From Vibrio barjaei (GTDB taxonomy: Bacteria > Pseudomonadota > Gammaproteobacteria > Enterobacterales > Vibrionaceae): a stretch of 34,525 nucleotides of DNA. The notes below the pieces were generated by a model. That model had not been told where the DNA came from and made no database searches. It saw only the letters and a program-made list of their open reading frames with translations. How positions within the stretch are numbered: position 1 is the stretch's first letter; the number at the start of each line of letters is the position of its first letter. This document shows, piece by piece, positions 23,908 to 32,112 of the stretch. The stretch is taken from contig NZ_LQXO02000047.1 in NCBI RefSeq assembly GCF_001639065.2, positions 1 to 34,525 on the forward strand. Reading direction: 5' to 3'. The translations under genes were made by a program, and so were the position numbers.

Positions 23908-24279
23908 TTACTTAGATAAGATATGGAGCACTTTCTCCCAGTGCACATAGTAAAAGCCCATCGCAAGCAATGTAATCAGTGCCATCAACCACATGGCAGT
24001 GCGCCAGATAAAGCGACTACTCCGAGGAGTTAACTCCTGCTCACATTCATCACAAGCTCTCATGAAACCAGATTTATCGTCTAGTTCAAAATCATCTTCA
24101 TGAACCATCTTATTTCGGATAGTGGCAATATATCTCAGTTTGCTGATGACATCATGCGGCAGCCGTTCTTCACAGCTTGAGACAAGTTGATGCAAACCTT
24201 TCCCATCAGCACGATATTGCTGCCTCAATAACTTCTCTAAGCGTCTCGTTCGCAACACTACACTTTCAATGTCAGACAT
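23908..24279 (-). CDS. DUF4145-like protein with C-terminal membrane anchor
   Basis: The 123-residue product begins MSDIESVVLRTRRLEKLLRQQY and contains the segment YIATIRNKMVHEDDFELDD, an R-N-x-x-x-H motif seen in DUF4145 and related HEPN-like helical proteins. A Cys pair (CDECEQEL) follows. Near the C terminus is one membrane helix (TAMWLMALITLLAMGFYYVHW), so it is probably tail-anchored with the helical domain in the cytoplasm. I start at the ATG at 24277-24279 because GGAGGG lies directly upstream; two earlier Met codons are weaker. The function is unknown. HEPN domains are often RNases, but the motif alone does not prove that. Confidence 0.75.
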   Translation of the reverse strand: MSDIESVVLRTRRLEKLLRQQYRADGKGLHQLVSSCEERLPHDVISKLRYIATIRNKMVHEDDFELDDKSGFMRACDECEQELTPRSSRFIWRTAMWLMALITLLAMGFYYVHWEKVLHILSK

Positions 24280-24539
24280 AAGCATCCCTCCCACAACCAG
24301 CAAAAATGTGAAAACAGGCGTGCTGGCTACTATCCAAAGATTTCATTCACTCCATTGTTAACTATCTGTATTAAGAATTCGACAATTGTTAGGTAAATTC
24401 AAGTAAAGATTTAAGCCTAAAAATGCGATTTTTTGTGTGATATGACCCTAAAATTGACTCGATGGTCGGGAGTTGCAGATTATTTTCTTCTGAATATGTG
24501 CGATCTTAGTTCCAGCCCACTTAGACATACGAGGTTTAC

Positions 24540-24860
24540 ATGCCTATATCACTGGTTATCATTCTCATCGTTTTGATCATTCTTGCTGGCTATCTTTTTG
24601 TTTATGTACAAAAAAAGCACACTGTGGGTGTTAATGCTCCAGAGAGAAAAGCAGCAGTCACTATCTTAGATAAGCAAGTCGTCGTTACCGACGATCCTAC
24701 CCAAGAAGATGAATATTGGATTTACATCCAAAAAGGGGCATTTGGTCCCAAACGCGAATTTCAAATTGGTGTTCATTACTATCACCACCTCAACCCGGGT
24801 GATAAAGGAGAGTTAACCTATCAAGGGGATAAATTCCTACATTTCTCACTAACTCGCTAA
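24540..24860 (+). CDS. DUF2500 membrane-anchored protein (YhhM-like)
   Basis: The 106-residue protein has an N-terminal membrane helix (LVIILIVLIILAGYLFVYV), then a small beta-rich domain with ERKAAVTILDKQVVV, EYWIYIQ, and GELTYQGDKFLHFS at the end, as in the DUF2500 family (E. coli YhhM). The GDKGELTYQG turn recalls short SH3-like folds. The function is unknown. GAGG is 5 bp before the ATG. In E. coli yhhM also lies near rsmD-yhhL and yhhN; here the genes are close but split by the peptide and DUF4145 genes. The amidohydrolase-like gene follows 66 bp later. Confidence 0.87.
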   Translation: MPISLVIILIVLIILAGYLFVYVQKKHTVGVNAPERKAAVTILDKQVVVTDDPTQEDEYWIYIQKGAFGPKREFQIGVHYYHHLNPGDKGELTYQGDKFLHFSLTR

Positions 24861-24926
24861 TTTATTTAGCTTTACTAGTAAGACTCATGCTAGCTTTAAT
24901 TATCTAACTAAACATGGAAGTGACTC

Positions 24927-25952
24927 ATGGATCTGCGAGTAAAGCTAGGTCAGCATTTATCTGTTGTGCTTATCACCATTTTGTCGGCTGGTTGCAGCGC
25001 AGCCTATCAAGGAAAAGTTAACGACGCTGAAGTCCATCTTGTTGACTACTTTCAGCGTTCAGAAGGCGCTCAAGCTCTGATAGATAACATGGATAAGCTC
25101 AATATCGATCATGCTTATGTCATGGGGCTACCAGTTATTAAGAAGTGGGATGCCTCCGCTCCTAAAACACCGCGTTTTGTCTATGGCGATGATTCCCCTG
25201 TCTACTATTATTCGCACACAGACGAATTGATAGCCCGCGAAGTTGAAGCATTACCCGCGGCAAGCCAAGCCAAGCCAAGCCAAGCCAGATTACACCCTTT
25301 CCTCAGTGGCTTTAATACCACTGATCTCAATGCCGCAGAACTTATCGAAAAGGAACTCAAGTATCGACCTGGTTTCTGGCAAGGTATTGGCGAAGTGATT
25401 ACTAGACATGATCATTTAACAGCATTGACTGCCGACGAGAAGCCGCGCGCGAATCACCCCGCGTTGCAAAAAGTGTATCAACTCGCCGCACAATACGACT
25501 TGCCCGTGCTGTTGCACACCAATATCACGTCGCAAAGAGAAGATAATCCACTTTATTTACAAGAGCTCGAGCAAGCATTGAGCACCAATCCAGACACCCG
25601 CTTTCTATGGGCTCACGCAGGTACCACGTCCACTCTTACTCGCGCTATTAAAATGAAGTTTCTCTATGAAACCGTCTCAGATTTACTCAGCGAGCATGAT
25701 AATCTCTATATTTTGGCGTCGTGGACTCTGATCGACGTCATGATGCCTGAGGGCAAGTTGGATCGACGCTGGCTAGCGCTTATAGAGGCTTACCCAGATC
25801 GATTTATGGTTGGCAGCGATGTAGTTGGAGCATTTGGTTATCAGCAAACCGCACTAAGCACTTGGCATCCCATTTTGTCAGCGCTGCCTAAGAACATCGC
25901 AGACAAAATGGCCTACCAAAATATGTTGGACGTACTTCCCAAGACTCGCTAG
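24927..25952 (+). CDS. Amidohydrolase-like lipoprotein (Amidohydro_2 family)
   Basis: The 341-residue product has a lipoprotein signal with lipobox LSAGC (Cys at residue 23). The rest looks like an amidohydrolase-2 barrel: EVHLVDYFQR at strand 1, HPFLSGFN, GIGEVITRHDHL, LPVLLHTNI, RFLWAHAGTT, and FMVGSDVVG. The usual metal-binding H-x-H of strand 1 reads HLV, so one ligand is missing; the other His and Asp positions are kept. The substrate is unknown. GGAAG lies 8 bp before the ATG. Codons 112-120 are a CAAGC pentanucleotide repeat whose slippage would shift the frame. It overlaps the convergent EAL-HDOD gene by 4 bp. Confidence 0.82.
   Translation: MDLRVKLGQHLSVVLITILSAGCSAAYQGKVNDAEVHLVDYFQRSEGAQALIDNMDKLNIDHAYVMGLPVIKKWDASAPKTPRFVYGDDSPVYYYSHTDELIAREVEALPAASQAKPSQARLHPFLSGFNTTDLNAAELIEKELKYRPGFWQGIGEVITRHDHLTALTADEKPRANHPALQKVYQLAAQYDLPVLLHTNITSQREDNPLYLQELEQALSTNPDTRFLWAHAGTTSTLTRAIKMKFLYETVSDLLSEHDNLYILASWTLIDVMMPEGKLDRRWLALIEAYPDRFMVGSDVVGAFGYQQTALSTWHPILSALPKNIADKMAYQNMLDVLPKTR
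25261..25287. repeat. Pentanucleotide tandem repeat, 5 x CAAGC, in coding sequence
   Basis: Five exact CAAGC copies plus CA run inside the amidohydrolase-like gene, coding about SQAKPSQA. Five is not a multiple of three, so gain or loss of one copy changes the frame. The two other frames meet stops soon after: TAA at 25313-25315 and TGA at 25396-25398. Confidence 0.95.
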
Positions 25953-27175
25953 CTAAGCGATTGCATTTTTTGACTCCAGCGCTGCGCATCTGCCAGCGCT
26001 GAGAACACCTCATTTTGCGACAAACCTAAATGCGCTCGATGACGCTCCACGCCTTGCCAGTCTGCCATTTCAAAGCACTCTCCTAGAGACAATAAACAGC
26101 CATACGGACCTTCACGCTCCAGAAGTGCATCTTTAATCTCATTGGAGAGAGGAAGCTGATGCAACAGCTTATCTAAAGAGAGGTCCATCAAAGCATCTAA
26201 GATAGAAAACAAACCAATCATAAAGGCTTGATCCCGGTGCTGTTTGAATTGAGGGTGTTTAGTCATCAAACGGCAGAATTGTGCTCGTTGCAATGAAAGC
26301 TCATACAGTGCCTTCGGCTTATTACTAGAAATAAAGGATGCAACCGTAAGAGAGACAAACAATTTAAGCTTCTCTTGACCTAGATAGATCAATGCCTGGC
26401 GAAAAGAGGAAATTTCAGAATCTAAGCGAGGACTGAGCGTATTCACAAATTGCAGCAGCTTATAAGAGAGTGTCACGTCTTTGGAAACAATTTGCTCAAC
26501 CTTATCAAAGTCGACTTCAGATGCACACACCTGCTGAAAAAGCTCCATGGCCACCAGCTGCTCTGAGCTGATGTAAACTTGTTTCTCCATAATAGGCTTA
26601 CTAAAAAAGAAACCTTGGAAAAACTTAAAGCCTGCTTGTTTAGTCAGTAGAAACTCTTCTTCAGTCTCAACACGTTCAGCAAGGTAGTGACGAGGGCTTC
26701 CTTTCGCCTTTTGTTGTATAACGAAAGCGCACGCTTTCTCTACACCCATCGCCATAATGTCTAGCTTTACAATCTGCACAAACGGCAAGAATCGCTCCCA
26801 AGCTTCCCTGTAGACAAAATCATCAAGCGCTATCATATAGCCCAGTTGATGAAGTTCTTTGACGACCTGATAGAGCTCGTCATTAGGCTGGCAAGTTTCT
26901 AGGATCTCAATCACTACGTTCTGCTTGGGCAAAATTAACGGCAAGCGACGTATAAGGCTCTGATGTGGAAAGTTAATAAAACAGCGTGACGCAGTGATGC
27001 TAGGGTTGGTCCCTAATGAAAGATAGTTCTCTGCTATCAGTCGGTAGGTCGCCCTATTCGCTTCAACGTGTGCAGGAAACGCGTTTTTTTCGCCGTCTCG
27101 AAAAAGAAGCTCGTAGCCTAGTGTATGACGACGAGCATTAAAAATGGGTTGGCGAGCAACGTAAGTAGCGTACAT
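25949..27175 (-). CDS. EAL-HDOD protein with degenerate EAL domain
   Basis: The 408-residue cytoplasmic protein starts MYATYVARQPIFNARR, the hallmark of the YuxH-like EAL-HDOD family. In its EAL part (about 1-190) the motif is ELLFR, DDFGTG is replaced by DDFVYR, and AEGVET is AERVET, so key catalytic residues are gone and phosphodiesterase activity is unlikely; it may bind c-di-GMP or a protein instead. The HDOD part (about 200-390, KDVTLSYKLLQFVNTL) is an HD-like fold without the metal-binding HD. I start at the ATG at 27173-27175, where homology begins, although the ribosome site is weak; a longer frame to 27244 overlaps rhtB. It lies 16 bp after the rhtB stop, probably co-transcribed. Confidence 0.88.
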   Translation of the reverse strand: MYATYVARQPIFNARRHTLGYELLFRDGEKNAFPAHVEANRATYRLIAENYLSLGTNPSITASRCFINFPHQSLIRRLPLILPKQNVVIEILETCQPNDELYQVVKELHQLGYMIALDDFVYREAWERFLPFVQIVKLDIMAMGVEKACAFVIQQKAKGSPRHYLAERVETEEEFLLTKQAGFKFFQGFFFSKPIMEKQVYISSEQLVAMELFQQVCASEVDFDKVEQIVSKDVTLSYKLLQFVNTLSPRLDSEISSFRQALIYLGQEKLKLFVSLTVASFISSNKPKALYELSLQRAQFCRLMTKHPQFKQHRDQAFMIGLFSILDALMDLSLDKLLHQLPLSNEIKDALLEREGPYGCLLSLGECFEMADWQGVERHRAHLGLSQNEVFSALADAQRWSQKMQSLS

Positions 27176-27191
27176 ATCTAAGCCAATCAGG

Positions 27192-27809
27192 CTATGATTT
27201 TGCTGCGGCCAGCAGCGCACCACAACCGACAAACATCGAACCAAACACCTTGTTTATCTTCGCCATAATACGGTCAGAACGAATAAAGCGTCCCATTTGT
27301 GACGCTAGGGAGGTATAGCCAAGCATGACCATTGCATCAATCGCTACTGTGGTCACACCCAAAATAGCCAGCTGTGTTACTTGATCGCCATTCGGATCAA
27401 TAAACTGAGGAAATAACGCCACCAAAAACACAATAGATTTGGGATTAGTCAGGTTGATAAAAACCGCACTACGCATCAAATTCCATGCACTGCGATTGTC
27501 CTGTTCCGCCATTGCGGTAACCGATGACGTGTCACGCCATTTTTGAATGCCCAACCAAATCAAATAGACCACACCAATCCATTTAATCACGCTAAAAGCA
27601 ATCGCCGATTGAGCCACTAATGCTCCAATGCCTGCACCAACGAGCACGATATGTATCGCCAAGCCTATCTGCAGTCCAGCAATCGCGGCTAACGATTTAC
27701 GCGTCCCATAACTGATACCATTGCTAATTGAGTTCACCGTGCCAGAGCCCGGCGCTAAACTAAAAACAATCGCCGTTACGACGTACGCTAACCAAACATG
27801 ATAATCCAT
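27192..27809 (-). CDS. rhtB: Homoserine/homoserine lactone efflux protein RhtB (LysE family)
   Basis: RhtB exports homoserine and homoserine lactone in E. coli. The 205-residue protein has the LysE-type layout of about six helices, with SLAPGSGTVNSISNG near the N terminus, GLQIGLAIHIVLVGAGIGAL, VYLIWLGIQKWRD and FINLTNPKSIVFLVALFPQF. These match E. coli RhtB (206 residues) very closely along the whole length. AAGGAA is 6 bp before the ATG at 27807-27809. It is divergent from pldB; in E. coli rhtB and pldB are also neighbours, which supports the symbol. The EAL-HDOD gene follows closely downstream. Confidence 0.92.
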   Translation of the reverse strand: MDYHVWLAYVVTAIVFSLAPGSGTVNSISNGISYGTRKSLAAIAGLQIGLAIHIVLVGAGIGALVAQSAIAFSVIKWIGVVYLIWLGIQKWRDTSSVTAMAEQDNRSAWNLMRSAVFINLTNPKSIVFLVALFPQFIDPNGDQVTQLAILGVTTVAIDAMVMLGYTSLASQMGRFIRSDRIMAKINKVFGSMFVGCGALLAAAKS

Positions 27810-27935
27810 TGTATTTCCTTACCACTGATTTACTCGTATCCTAGTAATGAGGATAGTGGGCAAAAAGCATTCTATTCGATTCAAAAATATCGAAAAAACA
27901 GCATATTACACATAATGCACCAGATAGGCTAATTT

Positions 27936-28928
27936 ATGAGCAAATTAAACGCTACCGATGTCACTTATACTCAAGAGCCACAATTTGAGCAAGTTATAAA
28001 CTCACAAATTGCTCAATTATGGGAGAATCGACAGGAAGGCACGCTAAAAGCAAAAGATGGCACCAAGCTCTTTTGGTGTAAGTTAACTCGCCCAGAGCAT
28101 CAAAAAGCACTTGTTGTCGTGAATGGCCGCATTGAATCGGCTTGGAAGTACCAGGAGCTATTCTATGACTTCTTTCAGCAAGGCTATGACATCTATTCTT
28201 TTGATCATCGTGGACAAGGACTCTCTACTCACCTAGCACCTAATCCTGAAATGGGCCACGTCCATGAGTTTGACGACTATCTTGACGATATGCAGATGAT
28301 ATTGGATACGTTCGAACTTGAGCGCTACCAGCAACGTCACCTACTTGCCCACTCAATGGGCGGAAACATCGCCACACGCTTTATTCAAACTCGCCCTCAT
28401 CATTCATTCGATAAAATAGCACTTAGTGCTCCTATGTATGGCGTGAGTGTACCATGGTACCTCAAGCCCATCGCGACCCTAGTCGCGCAGATTATGACGG
28501 CCATCTACCCGAAACCAACGTTTGCGCCAGGGTATCAAGGTTATGTCGCTAAACCTTTTGATATCAACCCTCTTTCACAAAGTGAAGTCCGCTATCACTG
28601 GTTCCGAGACCTGTACGAAAAAATGCCGGAACTGAAGATTGGTGGACCAAGCACTCGCTGGGTGTGGCAAGGGTTAATGGCCGCAAAGCAGTGCATTCAA
28701 CAAACTCGGCAAGTGAAAATACCGCTTCTCCTCGTGCAAGCAGGCGCGGATCAAATTGTTAGCAATCAGGACCAAAGTAAGTTCATCAATAAGCTTTCAC
28801 GTACCAATAACCAAGCTCAAATGATCACAGTTCAAGGGGCTAAACACGAAGTACTGTTTGAAAAAGATGAGTATCGCAATCAAGCAATGGATGCAATTCG
28901 CCATTTCTTTAGTGCCGAGAAGCGATAA
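27936..28928 (+). CDS. pldB: Lysophospholipase L2 PldB
   Basis: PldB is an alpha/beta-hydrolase that releases fatty acid from lysophospholipids at the inner membrane. The 330-residue sequence has the fold's early strand GTKLFWCKL, the YSFDHRGQGLSTH motif, the nucleophile Ser in LLAHSMGGNIATRF, a late Asp in VQAGADQIVSNQD and the catalytic His in GAKHEVLFEKD. No signal peptide is seen. The ATG at 27936 has AGG 9 bp upstream. It is divergent from rhtB (126 bp) and 141 bp before yigL, with a hairpin between them; rhtB-pldB-yigL clustering also occurs in E. coli. Confidence 0.94.
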   Translation: MSKLNATDVTYTQEPQFEQVINSQIAQLWENRQEGTLKAKDGTKLFWCKLTRPEHQKALVVVNGRIESAWKYQELFYDFFQQGYDIYSFDHRGQGLSTHLAPNPEMGHVHEFDDYLDDMQMILDTFELERYQQRHLLAHSMGGNIATRFIQTRPHHSFDKIALSAPMYGVSVPWYLKPIATLVAQIMTAIYPKPTFAPGYQGYVAKPFDINPLSQSEVRYHWFRDLYEKMPELKIGGPSTRWVWQGLMAAKQCIQQTRQVKIPLLLVQAGADQIVSNQDQSKFINKLSRTNNQAQMITVQGAKHEVLFEKDEYRNQAMDAIRHFFSAEKR

Positions 28929-28946
28929 CGCAATTGGTAACAGTTT

Positions 28947-28983
28947 GGGTAAATGAGGAAATATTTCTGTAACCCATTTACCC
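28947..28983 (+). terminator. Probable pldB terminator
   Basis: GGGTAAATG (28947-28955) pairs with CATTTACCC (28975-28983); the 19-base loop contains a small GAAATATTTC palindrome. TCTTTTTCT follows. Just downstream TACAAT at 29007-29012 may be the -10 of a yigL promoter. Confidence 0.55.
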
Positions 28984-29069
28984 TCTTTTTCTGGTTTAAT
29001 ATCCCCTACAATAGAGCCATTCCACAATGCTGCGAATTCACCCTATCCTCCAATGACAAAGAGAGAACT

Positions 29070-29891
29070 ATGACCCTTAACCGCGATTCCATCAAAATTG
29101 TTGCTTCTGATTTAGACGGTACACTACTGGCAACGAACCACCAGCTTAGTGATAACTCCAAACAAACACTTAAGGAACTTCACGCGAAGGGATATACGTT
29201 TATTTTTGCCACTGGTCGTCATCATGTGGACGTGGCTGGGATTCGTGAATCAGTCGGAATTCCTGCTTACATGATCACATCAAATGGCGCACGTGTTCAC
29301 GACCAAAACGATCGATTGCTGTACAGCCAAAACGTGCCTGAGGAACTGGTACAACCGATTGTTGACGTGCTAAGCACAGACAGCGAACTATTTGTTCATA
29401 TGTATCAGGATGAAAAGTGGCTACTCAATCAGGAAGATGAGTACTTACGTAAATTCCATACTGAAACCGGATTTACTTACCACTTGTTCGATGCGACCCA
29501 AGCACCGACTTCTGGTATTGCAAAAATCTTCATTACTCATCCAAAGCAAGATCATGAACATTTGGTGGAATTTGAAGATGCTTTACGCGCCAAGTTTGGT
29601 GATTCCCTAAACATTGCGTTCTCCACACCTTGGTGTCTAGAGGTCATGGCAAAAGAGGTGTCGAAGGGTGACGCTCTGCAAGCTGTAGCAGAAAAGCTAG
29701 GATTTGGCTTAGCAAACTGCATCGCATTTGGTGATGGGATGAACGATGTAGAAATGCTAACAATGGCAGGCCATGGCTACATCATGGAAAATGCGCACGA
29801 CAAAGTGAAACGTGCTCTACCGAACAATGAAGTCATTGGCAGTAATGCCGATGATGCCGTCGCTGAGTTTTTAAAACAAAACCTTATCTAA
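29070..29891 (+). CDS. yigL: HAD phosphatase YigL (Cof type, sugar phosphate/pyridoxal phosphate)
   Basis: YigL dephosphorylates sugar phosphates and pyridoxal phosphate in E. coli, with a role in phosphosugar stress. The HAD motifs are DLDGTLL (motif I, both Asp), FATGRH (motif II), Lys in GIAKIFITH or SKGDALQ (motif III) and FGDGMNDVEML (motif IV); the C2B cap domain lies at about 85-190. I start at the ATG at 29070 (273 residues), preceded by GAGAGAAC; a longer frame from 28953 includes promoter-like DNA. It follows pldB, as in E. coli, and ends before a strong hairpin. Confidence 0.92.
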   Translation: MTLNRDSIKIVASDLDGTLLATNHQLSDNSKQTLKELHAKGYTFIFATGRHHVDVAGIRESVGIPAYMITSNGARVHDQNDRLLYSQNVPEELVQPIVDVLSTDSELFVHMYQDEKWLLNQEDEYLRKFHTETGFTYHLFDATQAPTSGIAKIFITHPKQDHEHLVEFEDALRAKFGDSLNIAFSTPWCLEVMAKEVSKGDALQAVAEKLGFGLANCIAFGDGMNDVEMLTMAGHGYIMENAHDKVKRALPNNEVIGSNADDAVAEFLKQNLI

Positions 29892-29914
29892 CGCGACGAT
29901 TCCAACCGTCAAAT

Positions 29915-29967
29915 ACTCCCATTCTCGTCCCTATATAGCGCATATCCTAGCTATCGAGAATGGGAGT
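29915..29967. terminator. Bidirectional terminator between yigL and EVE gene
   Basis: ACTCCCATTCTCG (29915-29927) and CGAGAATGGGAGT (29955-29967) are a perfect 13-bp stem. The 27-base loop contains a second short stem, ATAGC (29935-29939) with GCTAT (29950-29954). TTTTGTT follows on the plus strand and a shorter T-rich run on the minus strand. Confidence 0.8.
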
Positions 29968-29971
29968 TTTG

Positions 29972-30430
29972 TTATCTGGCGACTCGGCTTAAGATGGCTT
30001 GCCATTCAGACTCAGTAACTGGCATCACGGAAAGTCGATTGCCTCTTTTCACTAAAGGCATCTCCATTAACTCCGGCATAGTTTTAAGTGCACTCAACGG
30101 CAACACGCGCTTAAACTTTTCGCCAAACTCAATGTCTACCATTAACCAGCGAGGATTATCGGGATCAGACTTCGCATCGTAATATTCGCTTTCAATATCA
30201 AACTGAAAATGATCGACATAGGCCTCTTTGGTGATCGTAGCTAAACCCGCTACACCAATTTGCTTACATGAAGAGTGGTAGATCAATACCGAATCACCCA
30301 CCTTCATCTCATCACGAATCATATTTCGAGCTTGATAGTTGCGAACGCCTTCCCAACAGGCTGTACCTTTGACACGTAATGTATCAATCGAAAATTCGTC
30401 TGGCTCTGTTTTAAATAACCAATATGCCAT
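29972..30430 (-). CDS. EVE domain-containing protein
   Basis: The 152-residue protein is a single EVE domain: YWLFKTEPDEFSIDTL at the start, WEGVRNYQARNMIRDEM, GDSVLIYHSSCKQIGVAGLA and WLMVDIEFGEKF. EVE domains are PUA-like folds that read modified bases in DNA or RNA; those standing alone in bacteria are thought to bind modified nucleic acid or act near tRNA and stress functions, but this member's ligand is unknown. There are no catalytic motifs. It is divergent from the lipoprotein gene with only 54 bp between the start codons, so their promoters probably overlap. Confidence 0.93.
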   Translation of the reverse strand: MAYWLFKTEPDEFSIDTLRVKGTACWEGVRNYQARNMIRDEMKVGDSVLIYHSSCKQIGVAGLATITKEAYVDHFQFDIESEYYDAKSDPDNPRWLMVDIEFGEKFKRVLPLSALKTMPELMEMPLVKRGNRLSVMPVTESEWQAILSRVAR

Positions 30431-30484
30431 AATGGTCCTTGTATCTGTGTTTCTTGTAACTTTGACTGACTAAGGAAGAGATTA

Positions 30485-31513
30485 ATGAAAATGTCGCGTT
30501 TACCGCTCGCATTTGCTCCACTCATATTGCTTCAAGCGTGTTCTTCTTTCAACACCACTGATTCAAACAAGGACAGTCAGGTTCCTCAAGCTGAACTGTC
30601 TCGTCCAGAAACTATCACACCGCAAACCTATGTGATGCGTGGCCAAGCGGTTATCGGTCACGAGACACGCACTATTCAGCCTTGTGGTAGCCAACATCAA
30701 TATTGGCTTCAATTGCCGAAAGAAGTACGAGAACAAGCGGAAAGACTTACACAGAGGCCCTACCAACCGGTTTATGCTGAAGTCATTGGTTATTTAGAAC
30801 CGCCGAGTCATCGAGGGTTTGATTCTGATTACACGGGGCGTTTTGTCGTGAAACAAGTCAATATGATCACCGCAGAAAACCCAAAGCGCTGCGAGCAGCC
30901 ACTTCGTTCCACGCAAGTATTGGGGAACGAGCCGTTTTGGTCATTAAAGTTTGATAATGCGCAGCAAGCCAGCTTCACTTTACTGGGTGAAGATAAGCAA
31001 ACCCTAAAGCTGAAAGACACGGCTATTACTCAAACCACACGTCGTTATGAATTTGATAATGCTAATCTGCAAATGAGCAGTAAACCATGTAACGATACTA
31101 TGAGTGATACCATCTATGGATGGAGTGCAGCGCTCACCATGGGGGAACAGACAAGACAAGGCTGTGGCACCTTATCAAACAGTGACACCACCCTCAAATG
31201 GACGGGCGAGTATCTTGCGCAATCCACAGAGACCGCCGGTTTTACAGTCTCTATGACGCTACTTCCTGATCATACAGCTATTACTCGCTATGAATACCCA
31301 GACAACTCACCCGCAACGGAAGAGCGCGGATTTTGGCAGCAGCTCAACAACCAACAGGTTCAAGTCATCATGACTCGCCACCAACAGCAGTACCTTGTGT
31401 CACAGCGAATTTTCACGCTGTCAGATAACCAGTTAACAGCAACTCAAGAAAAAGTTGGTGATGTACTCTATCCGATCGCTAATGGCGGCTTGGTGTTGTT
31501 CAAGAGTAATTAA
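30485..31513 (+). CDS. COG3650/NlpE-like outer-membrane lipoprotein
   Basis: The 342-residue protein has a lipobox (LLQACSS, Cys at residue 19); Ser-Ser after the Cys favours outer-membrane sorting. The first half contains VMRGQAVIGHETRTIQPCG and VYAEVIGYL, resembling the NlpE C-terminal OB-like domain. The second has VLGNEPFWSLKF and, after a Cys pair, RQGCGTLS, the features of COG3650 lipoproteins. The function is unknown; NlpE senses surface contact and copper through Cpx, but the CxxC of NlpE is not seen. AAGGAAGAG precedes the ATG. The DTW gene starts 2 bp after its stop, so the two form an operon. Confidence 0.82.
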   Translation: MKMSRLPLAFAPLILLQACSSFNTTDSNKDSQVPQAELSRPETITPQTYVMRGQAVIGHETRTIQPCGSQHQYWLQLPKEVREQAERLTQRPYQPVYAEVIGYLEPPSHRGFDSDYTGRFVVKQVNMITAENPKRCEQPLRSTQVLGNEPFWSLKFDNAQQASFTLLGEDKQTLKLKDTAITQTTRRYEFDNANLQMSSKPCNDTMSDTIYGWSAALTMGEQTRQGCGTLSNSDTTLKWTGEYLAQSTETAGFTVSMTLLPDHTAITRYEYPDNSPATEERGFWQQLNNQQVQVIMTRHQQQYLVSQRIFTLSDNQLTATQEKVGDVLYPIANGGLVLFKSN

Positions 31514-31515
31514 CC

Positions 31516-32106
31516 ATGACGCAAGTGTGCACAACTTGTGGTTTTATCCACAATTGCTACTGTGAAGCGATCCCGACGATCGCTTCAGATCTTTGTTTTA
31601 CCCTGCTAACTCATCCTAATGAATTTCAGCGAGAGACCAATACTGGAAAGCTTGTTGCGCGGGTAATCAAACAGGTCAACATCCGCGAATGGCAGCGTAA
31701 ACAGCCCGACCCATACTGCGTGCCTGAAAACAGTGTATTAACACCAGTATTGGTGTTCCCTGATCAAGACAGCATGCCACTGACACAATGGCAAACGCAG
31801 CATCCCATGGCCAGTAATTTCATTGTACTGGACGGTACGTGGCAAGAAGCGAAGAAAATGTTGAATCGCAGCCATTGGCTACAAAACTTACCTAAAGTCC
31901 ATCTTGAAGCTACGCAAAGCTCTCAATACCAACTAAGACGTAATCAGGAAGCGGGTAATCTGTGCACATTTGAAGTGTGTGCACAGATGGTCAGAGAGCT
32001 AGAAAGCAGTGATGACGCCAACGCAATGCTGACGTTCTTTGAACAGTATTTGCAGAAGTTTCAAGCCGAGCGTAGTGGGCACGCTCTGCCTAGTTGTTCT
32101 CAATAA
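31516..32106 (+). CDS. DTW-domain protein, likely tRNA-uridine aminocarboxypropyltransferase
   Basis: DTW/TDD proteins transfer an aminocarboxypropyl group from SAM to uridine in tRNA (acp3U47 in E. coli, by TapT). The 196-residue product begins with a Cys cluster (CTTCGFIHNCYC), then LLTHPNEFQRETNTGKL, the signature IVLDGTWQEAKKML in place of a strict D-T-W, and YQLRRNQEAGNLCTFE with the conserved Arg and Glu. Several DTW paralogs exist in gammaproteobacteria and I cannot say which position this one modifies. It is coupled to the lipoprotein gene and convergent with yigB, with 6 bp between the stops. Confidence 0.87.
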   Translation: MTQVCTTCGFIHNCYCEAIPTIASDLCFTLLTHPNEFQRETNTGKLVARVIKQVNIREWQRKQPDPYCVPENSVLTPVLVFPDQDSMPLTQWQTQHPMASNFIVLDGTWQEAKKMLNRSHWLQNLPKVHLEATQSSQYQLRRNQEAGNLCTFEVCAQMVRELESSDDANAMLTFFEQYLQKFQAERSGHALPSCSQ

Positions 32107-32112
32107 AGCACG

